Part shown: piece after piece, positions 52,444-61,582 of the stretch
Layout of the letters: each line of letters starts with the position of its first letter
Position numbering within the stretch: position 1 is the stretch's first letter
DNA from: Candidatus Defluviibacterium haderslevense
GTDB lineage: Bacteria > Bacteroidota > Bacteroidia > Chitinophagales > Saprospiraceae
Direction of reading: 5' to 3'
Assembly: GCA_016712225.1 (NCBI GenBank)
Contig: JADJRL010000003.1
Span: 1,137,001 to 1,201,000 of the forward strand
DNA: 64,000 nucleotides
Made by a program: the position numbers and the translations under genes
The notes under the pieces: generated by a model
Database searches by the model: none
Told to the model about the DNA's origin: nothing
What the model saw: only the letters and a program-made list of their open reading frames with translations

Positions 52444-53880
52444 ATGTTTAAGAATGTTGTCCTTATATTATTTTTAATTTCAGTCAGGGAATCAATTGGC
52501 CAAAAATGGGTAGATACTGTTTATAATATTGCTGTTCAAAATAATATTACTTACGGTTCAGCCATTGATTTCGGTGGAAACCTAAAATCTTTAAAACTAG
52601 ATATTGCTACTCCGATTGGAGATCATCATTCACCTTGTGGACGACCATTGATACTCATTATTCATGGTGGGGGATTTCTAGGTGGTTCCAAACAAGATGG
52701 ATATGTTAGAAATTGGCTCCTTGATTTTGCAAAAAGAGGTTACACTACAGCGAGTATTGATTATCGATTAGGTATGTTTACTACAGAAAAAGAAATCCAT
52801 TGCAACATTACCAATTTATTCAATTTTCCTTGGGATTGTATGAATGAAACAGATAGTATTGAATGGTATAGAGCCTATTTTCGAGCTATTCAAGATGCTC
52901 ACAGAGCCATTCATTTTTTAATAAACGAGCCTTCTTATCAGATTGATCAAAGGAATGTTTTTGTTATTGGGGAAAGTGCTGGAGCCATTACCAGTCTGGG
53001 TTTTGTTTATTTAGATCACAAAAATGAACTCCTAAGTTTTTTTGGTTCGCAAAACACAGTAAAATCACCAAATAAAATATATGATTTTCCATGTATCCAA
53101 ACTTTGGGCTTTGACACAAGTATTGCATCATTGACATTAGATCGTCCGGATTTAATAGGAGATCTGGATCCAACTCAAAATAGAAACTTTACCATTAAGG
53201 GGATCGCTTCCATTTATGGCGCTACGCTTCAAGATTTATTTACCAGTAACACGTATTCTAAAATTCCTCTTTTGTATATGTATCATCAACCCAATGATAT
53301 TGTGGTGGATATGAATAGAAATAAGTTGCTGCAAGGAATTGAATCATGCGCAGCTAGTCTTGGTTCTTGCGGAACTTTAATTAACAGGCCTATGGCAAAT
53401 GGTTCACAAGCCATAAATCAGGAAATTCTACGATTAAAAAATATTCCTTTTGAAGTTCCTGAGGTCACATTTGAAAAAACAAATAATCAAGTTGATTGCT
53501 TGGGACAGTTATTAAATCCTTCTGCAGCGGGACATTCCATAGATAATTATTGGACCAGAACCCTCGTTTTTGCTAAATTATTTGCTCAGAAAATTGAAGA
53601 GAGTGCTGCATGTTACACGACAACATCTAATGCAACATTACCATCAATTAAAATATTTCCTAATCCTGCAAAAACCAAATTGTATATAGATTTTCAGAAA
53701 TATGATGAGGAAGGTTTTCAATTTAGTATCAACAATCTATCTGGAGTTACATTAATAAGTTCTGAAAATTTTCGGCACTTACCAAAAGAAATCAACGTTA
53801 GTTCAATAACCTCTGGTGTCTATATATTAACTGTAGTTACATTAAAAAACAGATGGAACTTTAAAATAGTTATTGATTAA
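52444..53880 (+). CDS. Secreted alpha/beta-hydrolase (esterase-like) with T9SS sorting domain
   Basis: A 478-residue protein with signal peptide ending ESIGQ (~19). The alpha/beta-hydrolase core has the oxyanion motif IIHGGGFLGG (~74), the nucleophile elbow VIGESAGAIT (Ser ~178), Asp in HQPNDIVV (~284) and His in AAGHSIDNYW (~363), i.e. a complete triad in family order. Several cysteines suggest extracellular disulfides. The C-terminus from IKIFPNPAKTKLYID is a type A T9SS sorting domain ending with GVYILTVVTL and the NFKIVID strand, predicting a surface or secreted enzyme. Substrate likely a carboxylic ester; not further defined. Convergent with the FkbM gene (2-base gap). Confidence 0.9.
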   Translation: MFKNVVLILFLISVRESIGQKWVDTVYNIAVQNNITYGSAIDFGGNLKSLKLDIATPIGDHHSPCGRPLILIIHGGGFLGGSKQDGYVRNWLLDFAKRGYTTASIDYRLGMFTTEKEIHCNITNLFNFPWDCMNETDSIEWYRAYFRAIQDAHRAIHFLINEPSYQIDQRNVFVIGESAGAITSLGFVYLDHKNELLSFFGSQNTVKSPNKIYDFPCIQTLGFDTSIASLTLDRPDLIGDLDPTQNRNFTIKGIASIYGATLQDLFTSNTYSKIPLLYMYHQPNDIVVDMNRNKLLQGIESCAASLGSCGTLINRPMANGSQAINQEILRLKNIPFEVPEVTFEKTNNQVDCLGQLLNPSAAGHSIDNYWTRTLVFAKLFAQKIEESAACYTTTSNATLPSIKIFPNPAKTKLYIDFQKYDEEGFQFSINNLSGVTLISSENFRHLPKEINVSSITSGVYILTVVTLKNRWNFKIVID

Positions 53881-53882
53881 AA

Positions 53883-54677
53883 TTATAATTTCAGGTTTCT
53901 TTTTATAAAAAGTAAATTTCCTGCTATACTTGGCTGAAAGTCTTCATTAGGAATTATTTTATATTTATTCATCCTGATACATTCAAATGAATAATTAGAT
54001 AATAAATTAATTACTTTCTGTAATTCTGATTTATTATATTCTAAAATAATTGCTTTTAGACACTGTGATTGTAAAAATCGATGCGCACCAAGTAACACTT
54101 TATAATCCTCTAATTCTGTATCTATTTTTATGATGTGAGCTTGTGGTAAATCATTAAGGTCATCCAGTCTTTTTACATCTACTTTTAATCCTGTGACTTG
54201 ATCGCTTAAATGATTGTTGATATCTTGATTATTTGTAAAATAACTTTGACCATTTTTATTACTTAGTGCATAAGGTAATAATGTGTTCAGATGAGTGATA
54301 GCATTAAGTACTTGAATTTTTAAATTAATGGCTCTTGCACTTTCGTTTGGTTCAAACTGATAACATTGCAATTTTTTTATTTTGGAAAAATAAATACTAT
54401 ACAAACCAATATTGGCTCCAATATCAAAAAAAACATCCCCTGGTTTACAAACTAAATCTATCAATTGAAATTCTTCTTTATCCGAAATACCATAATAGTA
54501 GGGATTTTTTGTGGATTGAAAATCACGAGATACGATCCACTTAATTTGATCATGCCAAAGTATTATTTTGGTTTTTACAATTAGATTAATCCAAAACGAT
54601 TTGAATAACAACATAATAAAGTACCTATTAGGATCTGCATATTTCCTAAAGAGTCTATATTTTTCAAAAATTCCCAA
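53883..54677 (-). CDS. FkbM-family methyltransferase
   Basis: A 264-residue S-adenosylmethionine-dependent methyltransferase. Motif I is FFDIGANIGLYSIYFSKI (~85), followed by FEPNESARAINLKIQ (acidic residue of motif II), LDDL, and HIIKIDTELEDYKVLLGAH with the FkbM-typical KID-x-E. Such enzymes methylate sugars, lipids or polyketides. It lies 9 bases downstream of the thioredoxin-MsrA-like gene and is cotranscribed with it; no glycan cluster is visible. Confidence 0.88.
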   Translation of the reverse strand: MGIFEKYRLFRKYADPNRYFIMLLFKSFWINLIVKTKIILWHDQIKWIVSRDFQSTKNPYYYGISDKEEFQLIDLVCKPGDVFFDIGANIGLYSIYFSKIKKLQCYQFEPNESARAINLKIQVLNAITHLNTLLPYALSNKNGQSYFTNNQDINNHLSDQVTGLKVDVKRLDDLNDLPQAHIIKIDTELEDYKVLLGAHRFLQSQCLKAIILEYNKSELQKVINLLSNYSFECIRMNKYKIIPNEDFQPSIAGNLLFIKRNLKL

Positions 54678-54686
54678 AGGAAATGG

Positions 54687-55709
54687 TTATTTGGATAATT
54701 GTTTGTTGAAATCTTGAAATGCTAACTCAAAATCCTGACCGATATAATTTGATAATTTATTTTTAGGAACATCTTTAATTTTTTCCAGCCAAATCAATTG
54801 ATAAGGCGACAATAGAAATTCAATGGATTTTCCTTCGGCTAACAGGCTATTTATTTTGGCAGCTTGAAGAGCGCTCATTGGTATATGTTTATATTTCGTA
54901 TTAAATAAATAGTATTTAAGTTCTTTGTCCGCTTTAAATGTACTATACTCTTTAATTGTAATATGTTCTTGTAATGATTTATTTTTTTTATCCATATAAA
55001 CTTCATCAGCACAGTTTACTTTTTGACCCTGTTTAATCAAATCTGCACCCGATATTAATTTAGGATTATATTCTACTTCTACAACTTCCCGACCACTCAT
55101 AAAACCGGCTGTAGTTGAAACGACACCATTTATTTTGCCATAATTTTTTTCCCCACTCCAAAAACAATACATTCCTAAAGTCATTTTTTCCGTTCCAGTG
55201 CTTTTAGCTTGTAACTCTTCTTCAAAAAGTTCTAAATATTTGGGTATTTTTTGATTCGTTTTAAGTAGTGTTGTAGTAATTTTAGATAAAAGTCCATAAG
55301 TAGTATAATTCCCATTCAACCTGTCAACAATAGGATTTAGTTTCGCATCAACAATTCGGACCACAGGGTTATTCCAGGCGGGCTCTCCAAATAAATCCAA
55401 TACGTTTTTATCTTTACCTTGTTTGTTATTATAAATAGCTAATGGGACAAAATAGGTTTCTATTGATTCCAATATAAATGGATGACTAAGTACTTTATTT
55501 CCATAGGATTTGCAGGTTCCACATCCTGGAATTTCTTGAAATAGGATTAAGATGGGTTTTTTAGTTTTAAGGGACAAGGATTGGGCCAGGTCAAGGTCCC
55601 TATTCCATTTTATGAGTCCCAATTCTTCAGGCTGACTTTGTCCCAACACAGGATCAAACAGCGAGACCACAATGATTCCAATCAGAAAAAGACCTATTCT
55701 CATGAGCAT
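54687..55709 (-). CDS. Exported thioredoxin-like protein fused to an MsrA-like domain
   Basis: A 340-residue protein with a signal peptide (LFLIGIIVVSLFDPVLGQ). Domain 1 (~28-160) is thioredoxin-like, with the redox motif in IPGCGTCKSYGNKV (C-x2-C) and the WNNPVVRIVDA cis-Pro region. Domain 2 (~175-250) resembles the core of methionine sulfoxide reductase A: MYCFWSGEKNYGKINGVV (GCFW position, catalytic Cys and the following Glu kept), TTAGFMSGREVVEVEYNPKLIS. The downstream MsrA His/Tyr motifs are not evident, and a helical C-terminal region follows. A periplasmic redox function is plausible, with MsrA activity uncertain. First gene of a two-gene operon with the FkbM methyltransferase and divergent from the ECF sigma gene. 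Confidence 0.75.
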   Translation of the reverse strand: MLMRIGLFLIGIIVVSLFDPVLGQSQPEELGLIKWNRDLDLAQSLSLKTKKPILILFQEIPGCGTCKSYGNKVLSHPFILESIETYFVPLAIYNNKQGKDKNVLDLFGEPAWNNPVVRIVDAKLNPIVDRLNGNYTTYGLLSKITTTLLKTNQKIPKYLELFEEELQAKSTGTEKMTLGMYCFWSGEKNYGKINGVVSTTAGFMSGREVVEVEYNPKLISGADLIKQGQKVNCADEVYMDKKNKSLQEHITIKEYSTFKADKELKYYLFNTKYKHIPMSALQAAKINSLLAEGKSIEFLLSPYQLIWLEKIKDVPKNKLSNYIGQDFELAFQDFNKQLSK

Positions 55710-55801
55710 TAATTTATGATAATTGAGATCTATTAATTAAACAATGAGTGCTAAAGATATGAATATGTATAATTTTACGTTCTTTGTGTTTAAATTAAAG
55801 A

Positions 55802-56407
55802 TTGTTGAAACCAGTACCCTCAAATGCCCAGGATCGCTTCGAACAAGAGTTTTTGCCTCATCTGGAAGCATTAAATACGTTTGCTTTTCATTTAACTTAC
55901 AACGAAGAAGATGCTGCAGATCTTGTTCAAGAGACTTATTTAAAAGCATTTAGATTCATAGATAAGTACGAAGATGGAACTAATGCAAAGGCTTGGTTGT
56001 TTAAAATACTGAAAAATGCTTATATCAACGACTATAGGAAGAAAAACAAGCGTCCTACACAGGTTGATTATGAGGATATTGTAAGTTTTCACGATGGTGA
56101 GGATAGTCATTTAAGCAGCTATCACGATTTGAGGGAGGAGATGTTCGATAATATGATGGGGGACGAAGTTACTCAAGCTATGAACGCTTTGCCGGAAGAT
56201 TTTAAAACGGTGCTCTTATTGTGTGATATCGAAGAATTCACTTATGAAGAAATAGCCAAAATTCTTGATGTTCCTATTGGTACAGTAAGGAGTAGGTTAT
56301 TTAGAGCTAGAAATTTGCTTAAAGAAAAATTAAAAAATTACGCCAAAAACCTTGGTTATAAAGACTTAAGGGGTGACAAAGATGACTTAACCATAGATTC
56401 AGAATAG
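55802..56407 (+). CDS. ECF-type RNA polymerase sigma factor
   Basis: 201 residues from a TTG (55802; TTG 55805 is equally possible). Region 2 (~10-85) has LTYNEEDAADLVQETYLKAF and KAWLFKILKNAYINDYRKK; region 4 (~125-190) has LPEDFKTVLLLCDIEEFTYEEIAKIL and GTVRSRLFRARNLLKEKL. These are the hallmarks of group 4 sigma factors, which direct RNA polymerase to a stress- or surface-related regulon. The gene 57 bases downstream encodes a small anti-sigma-like protein. Divergent from the thioredoxin-MsrA-like operon, with a 92-base shared promoter region. Confidence 0.93.
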   Translation: MLKPVPSNAQDRFEQEFLPHLEALNTFAFHLTYNEEDAADLVQETYLKAFRFIDKYEDGTNAKAWLFKILKNAYINDYRKKNKRPTQVDYEDIVSFHDGEDSHLSSYHDLREEMFDNMMGDEVTQAMNALPEDFKTVLLLCDIEEFTYEEIAKILDVPIGTVRSRLFRARNLLKEKLKNYAKNLGYKDLRGDKDDLTIDSE

Positions 56408-56464
56408 GGATCGTGGTTTTATTTGTTTAAAATTTAAGAGTTATAAAAAACTAAATACTTTAGT

Positions 56465-56695
56465 ATGACAAATTTTGACTTTTCAGAATTGGGGAAAAAA
56501 ATCGGTTCATTTTTTGACAAAGACATGAGTCAGGATGACCAGAATGAGTTTCTAAAACAAATAAGTAATGACCCCAGTAGTCAAAATGCCTTTATGAGAG
56601 AACGAATCATCAGGGAAAAATTAAAATCAAGCTTACATCGTCCTATAGTATCACCAGGTTTGGTAGATCGTATAAAAAATGGAATTAAAAGGTAA
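56465..56695 (+). CDS. Small soluble anti-sigma-like protein
   Basis: A 76-residue cytoplasmic protein that follows the sigma gene. Sequence DKDMSQDDQNEFLKQI, then DPSSQNAFM, then a short SPGLVDRIKNGI end resembles the N-terminal sigma-binding (anti-sigma/ASD-like) region of membrane-bound anti-sigma factors, but there is no membrane helix and no sensor domain. The gene order fits a partner of the sigma factor. Without a membrane domain, release could not follow the usual RseP proteolysis route. The role is inference. Confidence 0.65.
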   Translation: MTNFDFSELGKKIGSFFDKDMSQDDQNEFLKQISNDPSSQNAFMRERIIREKLKSSLHRPIVSPGLVDRIKNGIKR

Positions 56696-56792
56696 TTTAC
56701 TTTTGCCTTTTTTCATCAAACTATTCGTCTGATTTATCGCATTTTCTCAGATGTAGTGGCATCTAAAAATTAGGATAGATATAAGAATCCTT

Positions 56793-56800
56793 TATCTTTG
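56793..56800 (+). promoter_or_regulatory. -7 box of the hppA promoter
   Basis: TATCTTTG, 21 bases before the hppA ATG at 56822; same octamer and spacing as at rpsT and ileS. No clear -33 TTG. Confidence 0.55.
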
Positions 56801-56821
56801 CGCACTTAAAACGATAAATCC

Positions 56822-59086
56822 ATGGAAAATTTAGTCAATCTAATACCCTTATTTGGGGTTCTTGGTCTTCTTTATATGGCCTATTTGTATAATTGGGTAT
56901 CAAAACAAGATGCCGGAGACGCCAAAATGAAATCTATCTCTGATGCTATTGCAGAAGGAGCTATGTCCTTTCTTAAAGCCGAATACCGCGTGTTATCCAT
57001 TTTCGTGATTATTGCTGGTATTTTACTCGGATTATTAAGTACTCAAGTAGAAACTACACATTGGTTCATTGTTATTGCTTTTGTAATAGGAGCTGTATTT
57101 TCTGTATTAGCTGGTTTTATAGGAATGAAAATCGCCACAAAAGCTAATGTCAGAACCACTCAAGCAGCCCGAACCAGCCTAAGTAAAGCCTTGCAAGTGT
57201 CTTTTAGGGGCGGAACAGTTATGGGTCTTGGGGTAGCTGGACTTGCAGTTATCGGTTTGTGTTCGCTATTTGCCATTTTCTTTCAATATTATATGGGTGG
57301 TGTCTGGGCAGATTCAGCTATTAAAGGAATTTCAAGACCTCCTGTGCAAGCTATGGGTACCATTCTAGAGGTCCTTGCAGGATTCTCATTAGGTGCTGAA
57401 TCTATTGCATTATTTGCACGCGTGGGTGGTGGTATTTATACCAAAGCTGCGGATGTAGGTGCTGATTTAGTGGGTAAAATCGAGGCTGGAATTCCCGAAG
57501 ATGATCCAAGAAATCCAGCAACCATTGCAGATAATGTTGGAGATAATGTTGGGGATGTTGCAGGTATGGGTGCTGATTTATTTGGATCTTATGTAGCTAC
57601 CGTATTGGCTGCAATGGTTCTTGGAAATTATGTCATTCGTGACATGGGTGGAAATATAACAAGTACAGACCATTTTGGAGGTTTAGGACCCATTATCTTG
57701 CCTATGTTAATGGCTGGAGTAGGTATCGTTTTTTCGATATTGGGTACTTTTTTTGTTAGCGTAAAAAATGATTTAGCCAAAGAAGCTCAAGTTCAATCTG
57801 CACTTAATATGGGTAATTGGAGCTCTATAATTATGACTGCTGTAGCTTCATTTTTTATGATACATTGGTTGTTACCAGAAGTTATGCAAATGAATTTTTT
57901 TGGTAGAGGATTGGTTACTGTAACTCCCAATGATGTTTTTTATGCGGTCTTAATAGGTCTATTCGTAGGAGGAGCTATTTCTTGGATGACAGAAGTCTTT
58001 ACAGGCTTAGGAAAATTTGCAGTAAACGATATCGTACAAAAATCAGGAACTGGAGCGGCTACAAACATTATTGGAGGCTTAAGTTCTGGTATGTTGAGTA
58101 CTGCAGGACCTGTTTTATTGTTTGCAGGAGCTATATGGGCTACCTACAGCTTAGCCGGTTTTTATGGTGTGGCAATAGCAGCTTCAGCGATGATGGCAAC
58201 TACCGCTATGCAATTGGCGATAGACGCGTTCGGTCCAATTGCGGATAATGCAGGAGGTATAGCTGAGATGAGTGAATTACCCAAAGAAGTAAGAACAAAG
58301 ACAGACATATTGGACTCTGTTGGTAATACTACTGCAGCTATTGGTAAAGGATTTGCGATTGCCTCTGCAGCTTTAACTGCACTTGGTCTATTTGCTGCAT
58401 ATGTAACTTTTACAGGAATTGATGGAATTAATATTTTTAAAGCTGATGTATTATCCGCCCTTTTCATTGGAGGTATGATCCCTGTAGTTTTTTCGGCATT
58501 AGCCATGCGATCTGTTGGAAAAGCTGCTATGGAAATGGTAAATGAAGTACGCCGACAATTCAGAGAGATTCCTGGAATTATGGAAGGCACTGGAAAACCA
58601 GAATACGCTAAATGTGTGGCTATATCAACTAAAGCCGCACTTAAAGAAATGATGTTACCGGGATTAATTACCATATCAGTTCCTATTATTATTGGGTTTG
58701 TAATGGGTCCGGAAGCTTTAGGTGCTTATATGGCTGGAGTTTGTGTTAGTGGTGTAGTTTGGGCCATTTTTCAAAATAATGCAGGTGGCGCATGGGATAA
58801 TGCTAAAAAATCTTTTGAAGCTGGTGTAGAAATTAATGGTGAGAAATTTTTTAAAGGTTCTGAGCCGCACAAAGCAGCAGTGATTGGAGATACTGTTGGT
58901 GATCCATTCAAAGATACTTCAGGTCCTTCTATGAATATATTAATCAAGTTAACTTGTTTGGTTGGACTTACTATAGCACCTATTCTTGGTGAATTATATG
59001 GATCCGTGAAACATGAAACTCCCATTCAAAATATGCAACAGCAAATGGAACAAGGATTAAAAGAAGGAAAGCGATTAATCCAATAA
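56822..59086 (+). CDS. hppA: Membrane-bound pyrophosphatase, K+-dependent type (Na+/H+ pump)
   Basis: A 754-residue pump with about 16 membrane helices. Core motifs: DVGADLVGKIEAGIPEDDPR (~209) for pyrophosphate-Mg binding, NVGDNVGDVAGMGADLFGS, and DNAGGIAEM further on. At the GNTTAAIGKGFAIAS stretch the residue that is Lys in K+-independent enzymes is Ala, with Gly three further on, the K+-dependent state. It splits pyrophosphate to move Na+ and/or H+ out of the cytoplasm; ion choice is not determined here. Own promoter, and a very strong terminator directly after the stop. Confidence 0.95.
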   Translation: MENLVNLIPLFGVLGLLYMAYLYNWVSKQDAGDAKMKSISDAIAEGAMSFLKAEYRVLSIFVIIAGILLGLLSTQVETTHWFIVIAFVIGAVFSVLAGFIGMKIATKANVRTTQAARTSLSKALQVSFRGGTVMGLGVAGLAVIGLCSLFAIFFQYYMGGVWADSAIKGISRPPVQAMGTILEVLAGFSLGAESIALFARVGGGIYTKAADVGADLVGKIEAGIPEDDPRNPATIADNVGDNVGDVAGMGADLFGSYVATVLAAMVLGNYVIRDMGGNITSTDHFGGLGPIILPMLMAGVGIVFSILGTFFVSVKNDLAKEAQVQSALNMGNWSSIIMTAVASFFMIHWLLPEVMQMNFFGRGLVTVTPNDVFYAVLIGLFVGGAISWMTEVFTGLGKFAVNDIVQKSGTGAATNIIGGLSSGMLSTAGPVLLFAGAIWATYSLAGFYGVAIAASAMMATTAMQLAIDAFGPIADNAGGIAEMSELPKEVRTKTDILDSVGNTTAAIGKGFAIASAALTALGLFAAYVTFTGIDGINIFKADVLSALFIGGMIPVVFSALAMRSVGKAAMEMVNEVRRQFREIPGIMEGTGKPEYAKCVAISTKAALKEMMLPGLITISVPIIIGFVMGPEALGAYMAGVCVSGVVWAIFQNNAGGAWDNAKKSFEAGVEINGEKFFKGSEPHKAAVIGDTVGDPFKDTSGPSMNILIKLTCLVGLTIAPILGELYGSVKHETPIQNMQQQMEQGLKEGKRLIQ

Positions 59087-59108
59087 AAATAAATAAAATA
59101 AGTAATAG

Positions 59109-59144
59109 AACCGCAATATGTCACCATGTTGCGGTTTTTTTTTG
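59109..59144 (+). terminator. Rho-independent terminator of hppA
   Basis: AACCGCAATATG (59109-59120) pairs with CATGTTGCGGTT (59125-59136), one G-U pair, loop TCAC, then a run of T from 59135 through 59143. Lies 23 bases after the hppA stop. Confidence 0.93.
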
Positions 59145-59164
59145 AAACTAAAGACAACTTAAAC

Positions 59165-61429
59165 TCAGTCCTTCTTTAAGCTTGCTTTATACAATCTCAA
59201 TTCATCCCAAGTAAATTGATCGTCATATTTTTCTTTAATTTCGGATAAGGTAATACCGTTGAAGTCCTTAAAAGACATGGATAAATCCCTAATTTTATCT
59301 GATGGCAAAACATCTGAAAGAAGCATAATATCTGATTCTATTAGTTTAGCTAGATGGTTGGATATGGTTTGTGGAGTTAGTTTTCTGATTAATGCAATGT
59401 CATCAAAAGATATTTTTTGTTGCCATAATTCATAGGTTACAATATGACTTGGTTTCTTAAGTTCTTTTGATTTTTTATTCTTTTCATAATAGTTTGTATC
59501 TTCAAAATAATCTGGGTTGTCTTGCTTTTTTCTCTCTTTGATTTGTACTAATTTGTTGAATTTATAATTTTTTATTTCATCAGAATTTAAATTTTCCTTA
59601 CAAATAGTTTTTCCATCCACCATTGATTCGATAAGCAGTTTTGCCTTCATCAATCTCAATACTGCATTCATTTGTAATTCTTCTAAAATTTGTAATTCAG
59701 CATAATATTCTTTAACTTTTTTTACCCCTTTTAAATATTCAAGTTTGCTTAATATTTCATCTAAAATGGGATCCAATTTATTAAAAAAATAGGTATAGGC
59801 TGCATTTAATCTTGTATTCAAAAAATTAAGGTCTATTGGTTCCGATTGAAATATATGATCTAGTTGAAATATAAATTTGGAAGCTGGTTCTAATAATTCA
59901 CTCCATTGATTAAGCATTTGTACTGCCCATTTTTTGTGTTTAGATTTTTCCGATTTTATCGTTTCTTCAACATAATTATTAATATGATTCTTCCATTCTT
60001 GAACTATTGGTTTCCATTGAAAACTATTATTTAAATATTGATGGATAAATATTTTAGTTTCCACTTGAAGCGTATTTTGAAGTATTTCTGTCGGCGTTTT
60101 GTTAGAAGCATAATCCATCACATCATGGTCGTTTGTTATGCCATTCATATGCATTTTAGACAATAAAATTAAACCTCCCAACGATCGAAGCCGGGATAAA
60201 GCAACATAAGCCTGTCCCGGTGCAAATACCTCAGAAACATCAAGCGCTGCTTTGTCAAAAGTTAATCCTTGACTTTTATGAACTGTAATAGCCCAGGCTA
60301 ATTTTAAAGGATATTGTGTAAATGTACCGATTACTTCCTCTGTAATCTCTTTTGTCATATCATCAACACGATATCGTATATTTTCCCAGATATAGGGTTC
60401 AACTTCGATGGTTTTCTTTTCTTCTGGAAAATGAACTAAAATTTCTTGATCAGATAATGATTTAATGACACCCATTTTTCCATTGAAGTAATTCTTTTCA
60501 ATAGATGAATCATTTTTAAGAAACATGATTTGTGCCCCAACTTTTAGTTCAAGATTAGAATCCATTGGAAACATTTTTTCAGGAAAATCATCGATTATTT
60601 GAGCTTTATAGGTTTTAGCTTCTCCATTCAAATTTAGTAGGGCTTGACTATTAATAGCATCCGCCTTAACATTGTGTGTAGTTAGAATGATATATCCTGT
60701 GCTCTTTTTTAAATCAAAATTTGTTTGAACATATTGATTTAATACGTCCACATCCAATTGAGAAATATGATTATTTCTTAAGTTATTTAATATTCTAATA
60801 AACGTGTCATCAGATTGTCTAAAAACCTTCGAAAGTTCTATATAAAGTGGTGGATTTTGTTGAATAATAGGAGCGTGAAAGAAAAATTTTCCAGTATAAT
60901 ATTTTTTTAAAACTTGCCATTCATCTTGACGAATTACAGGCGGCAATTGCAATAGATCTCCAATAAACAGTATTTGCACACCACCAAAGACTGAATTATT
61001 TTTTCTAATTTTTTGCATAACAAAATTCATGGCTTCCAATAGATCTGAACGCAACATGCTTACTTCATCGATAATCAACAAGTCAATATTTTGAATAACC
61101 GATTTTTTAATACCACTCATTTTAAAATGTCTTAAAATGGTATCTTTATTTTCAAATCTTAAATGTTCTGGAAAGATGTCTGTAACGTTCCTTTCAGGTA
61201 TAAATCCGCCAAAAGGCAGTTGAAACATGGAATGGATCGTCACACCTCCTGCATTCAAAGCGGCAATTCCCGTAGGTGCAACAACTATAGTATTTTTATG
61301 CATGGATTGGATAATTTCCTTTAATAAGGTGGTTTTACCGGTTCCTGCTTTTCCAGTTAAAAATACGGATCGATTGGTTTGATTGATAAATTTCAATACA
61401 AATTGAGCTTCAGTGGATTTAACTTCCAT
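59165..61429 (-). CDS. PIF1/RecD-like SF1 helicase with C-terminal HTH-like domain
   Basis: A 754-residue helicase. Walker A is VFLTGKAGTGKTTLL (~20-33), followed by VVAPTGIAALNAGGVTIHS (motif Ia), LLIIDEVSMLRSDLLEAMN (motif II), GDLLQLPPV (motif III), and ITVHKSQGLTFDKAALDV with YVALSRLRSLGGL (motifs V-VI). Between them and the end is a long helical region; the last ~85 residues (LTPQTISNHLAKLIESD) look like the winged-helix/HTH_40 domain seen in Bacteroidota helicases. It likely unwinds DNA during replication or repair. Monocistronic, convergent with hppA. Confidence 0.9.
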   Translation of the reverse strand: MEVKSTEAQFVLKFINQTNRSVFLTGKAGTGKTTLLKEIIQSMHKNTIVVAPTGIAALNAGGVTIHSMFQLPFGGFIPERNVTDIFPEHLRFENKDTILRHFKMSGIKKSVIQNIDLLIIDEVSMLRSDLLEAMNFVMQKIRKNNSVFGGVQILFIGDLLQLPPVIRQDEWQVLKKYYTGKFFFHAPIIQQNPPLYIELSKVFRQSDDTFIRILNNLRNNHISQLDVDVLNQYVQTNFDLKKSTGYIILTTHNVKADAINSQALLNLNGEAKTYKAQIIDDFPEKMFPMDSNLELKVGAQIMFLKNDSSIEKNYFNGKMGVIKSLSDQEILVHFPEEKKTIEVEPYIWENIRYRVDDMTKEITEEVIGTFTQYPLKLAWAITVHKSQGLTFDKAALDVSEVFAPGQAYVALSRLRSLGGLILLSKMHMNGITNDHDVMDYASNKTPTEILQNTLQVETKIFIHQYLNNSFQWKPIVQEWKNHINNYVEETIKSEKSKHKKWAVQMLNQWSELLEPASKFIFQLDHIFQSEPIDLNFLNTRLNAAYTYFFNKLDPILDEILSKLEYLKGVKKVKEYYAELQILEELQMNAVLRLMKAKLLIESMVDGKTICKENLNSDEIKNYKFNKLVQIKERKKQDNPDYFEDTNYYEKNKKSKELKKPSHIVTYELWQQKISFDDIALIRKLTPQTISNHLAKLIESDIMLLSDVLPSDKIRDLSMSFKDFNGITLSEIKEKYDDQFTWDELRLYKASLKKD

Positions 61430-61582
61430 AAAGTAAAAATTTTAGGTTTTGATAGTCAATTGTAAATGACTAACCAAGTGTTAATTAATGAATTAGGTGT
61501 TCAATTAGAAATTAGTGTATTCCCAATTATACAGTAAAAATAAACATATTCTAAACATGAAGAATAATTTATGCCTCATTAT

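Noticed and set aside
55737..55953. Two short ORFs in the sigma-factor promoter region
   Set aside because: They overlap the start of a clear ECF sigma gene and lack any motif.
57982..59025. ORFs of 84-170 residues overlapping hppA
   Set aside because: Hydrophobic or odd composition explained by antisense and frame-shifted reading of a membrane-protein gene.
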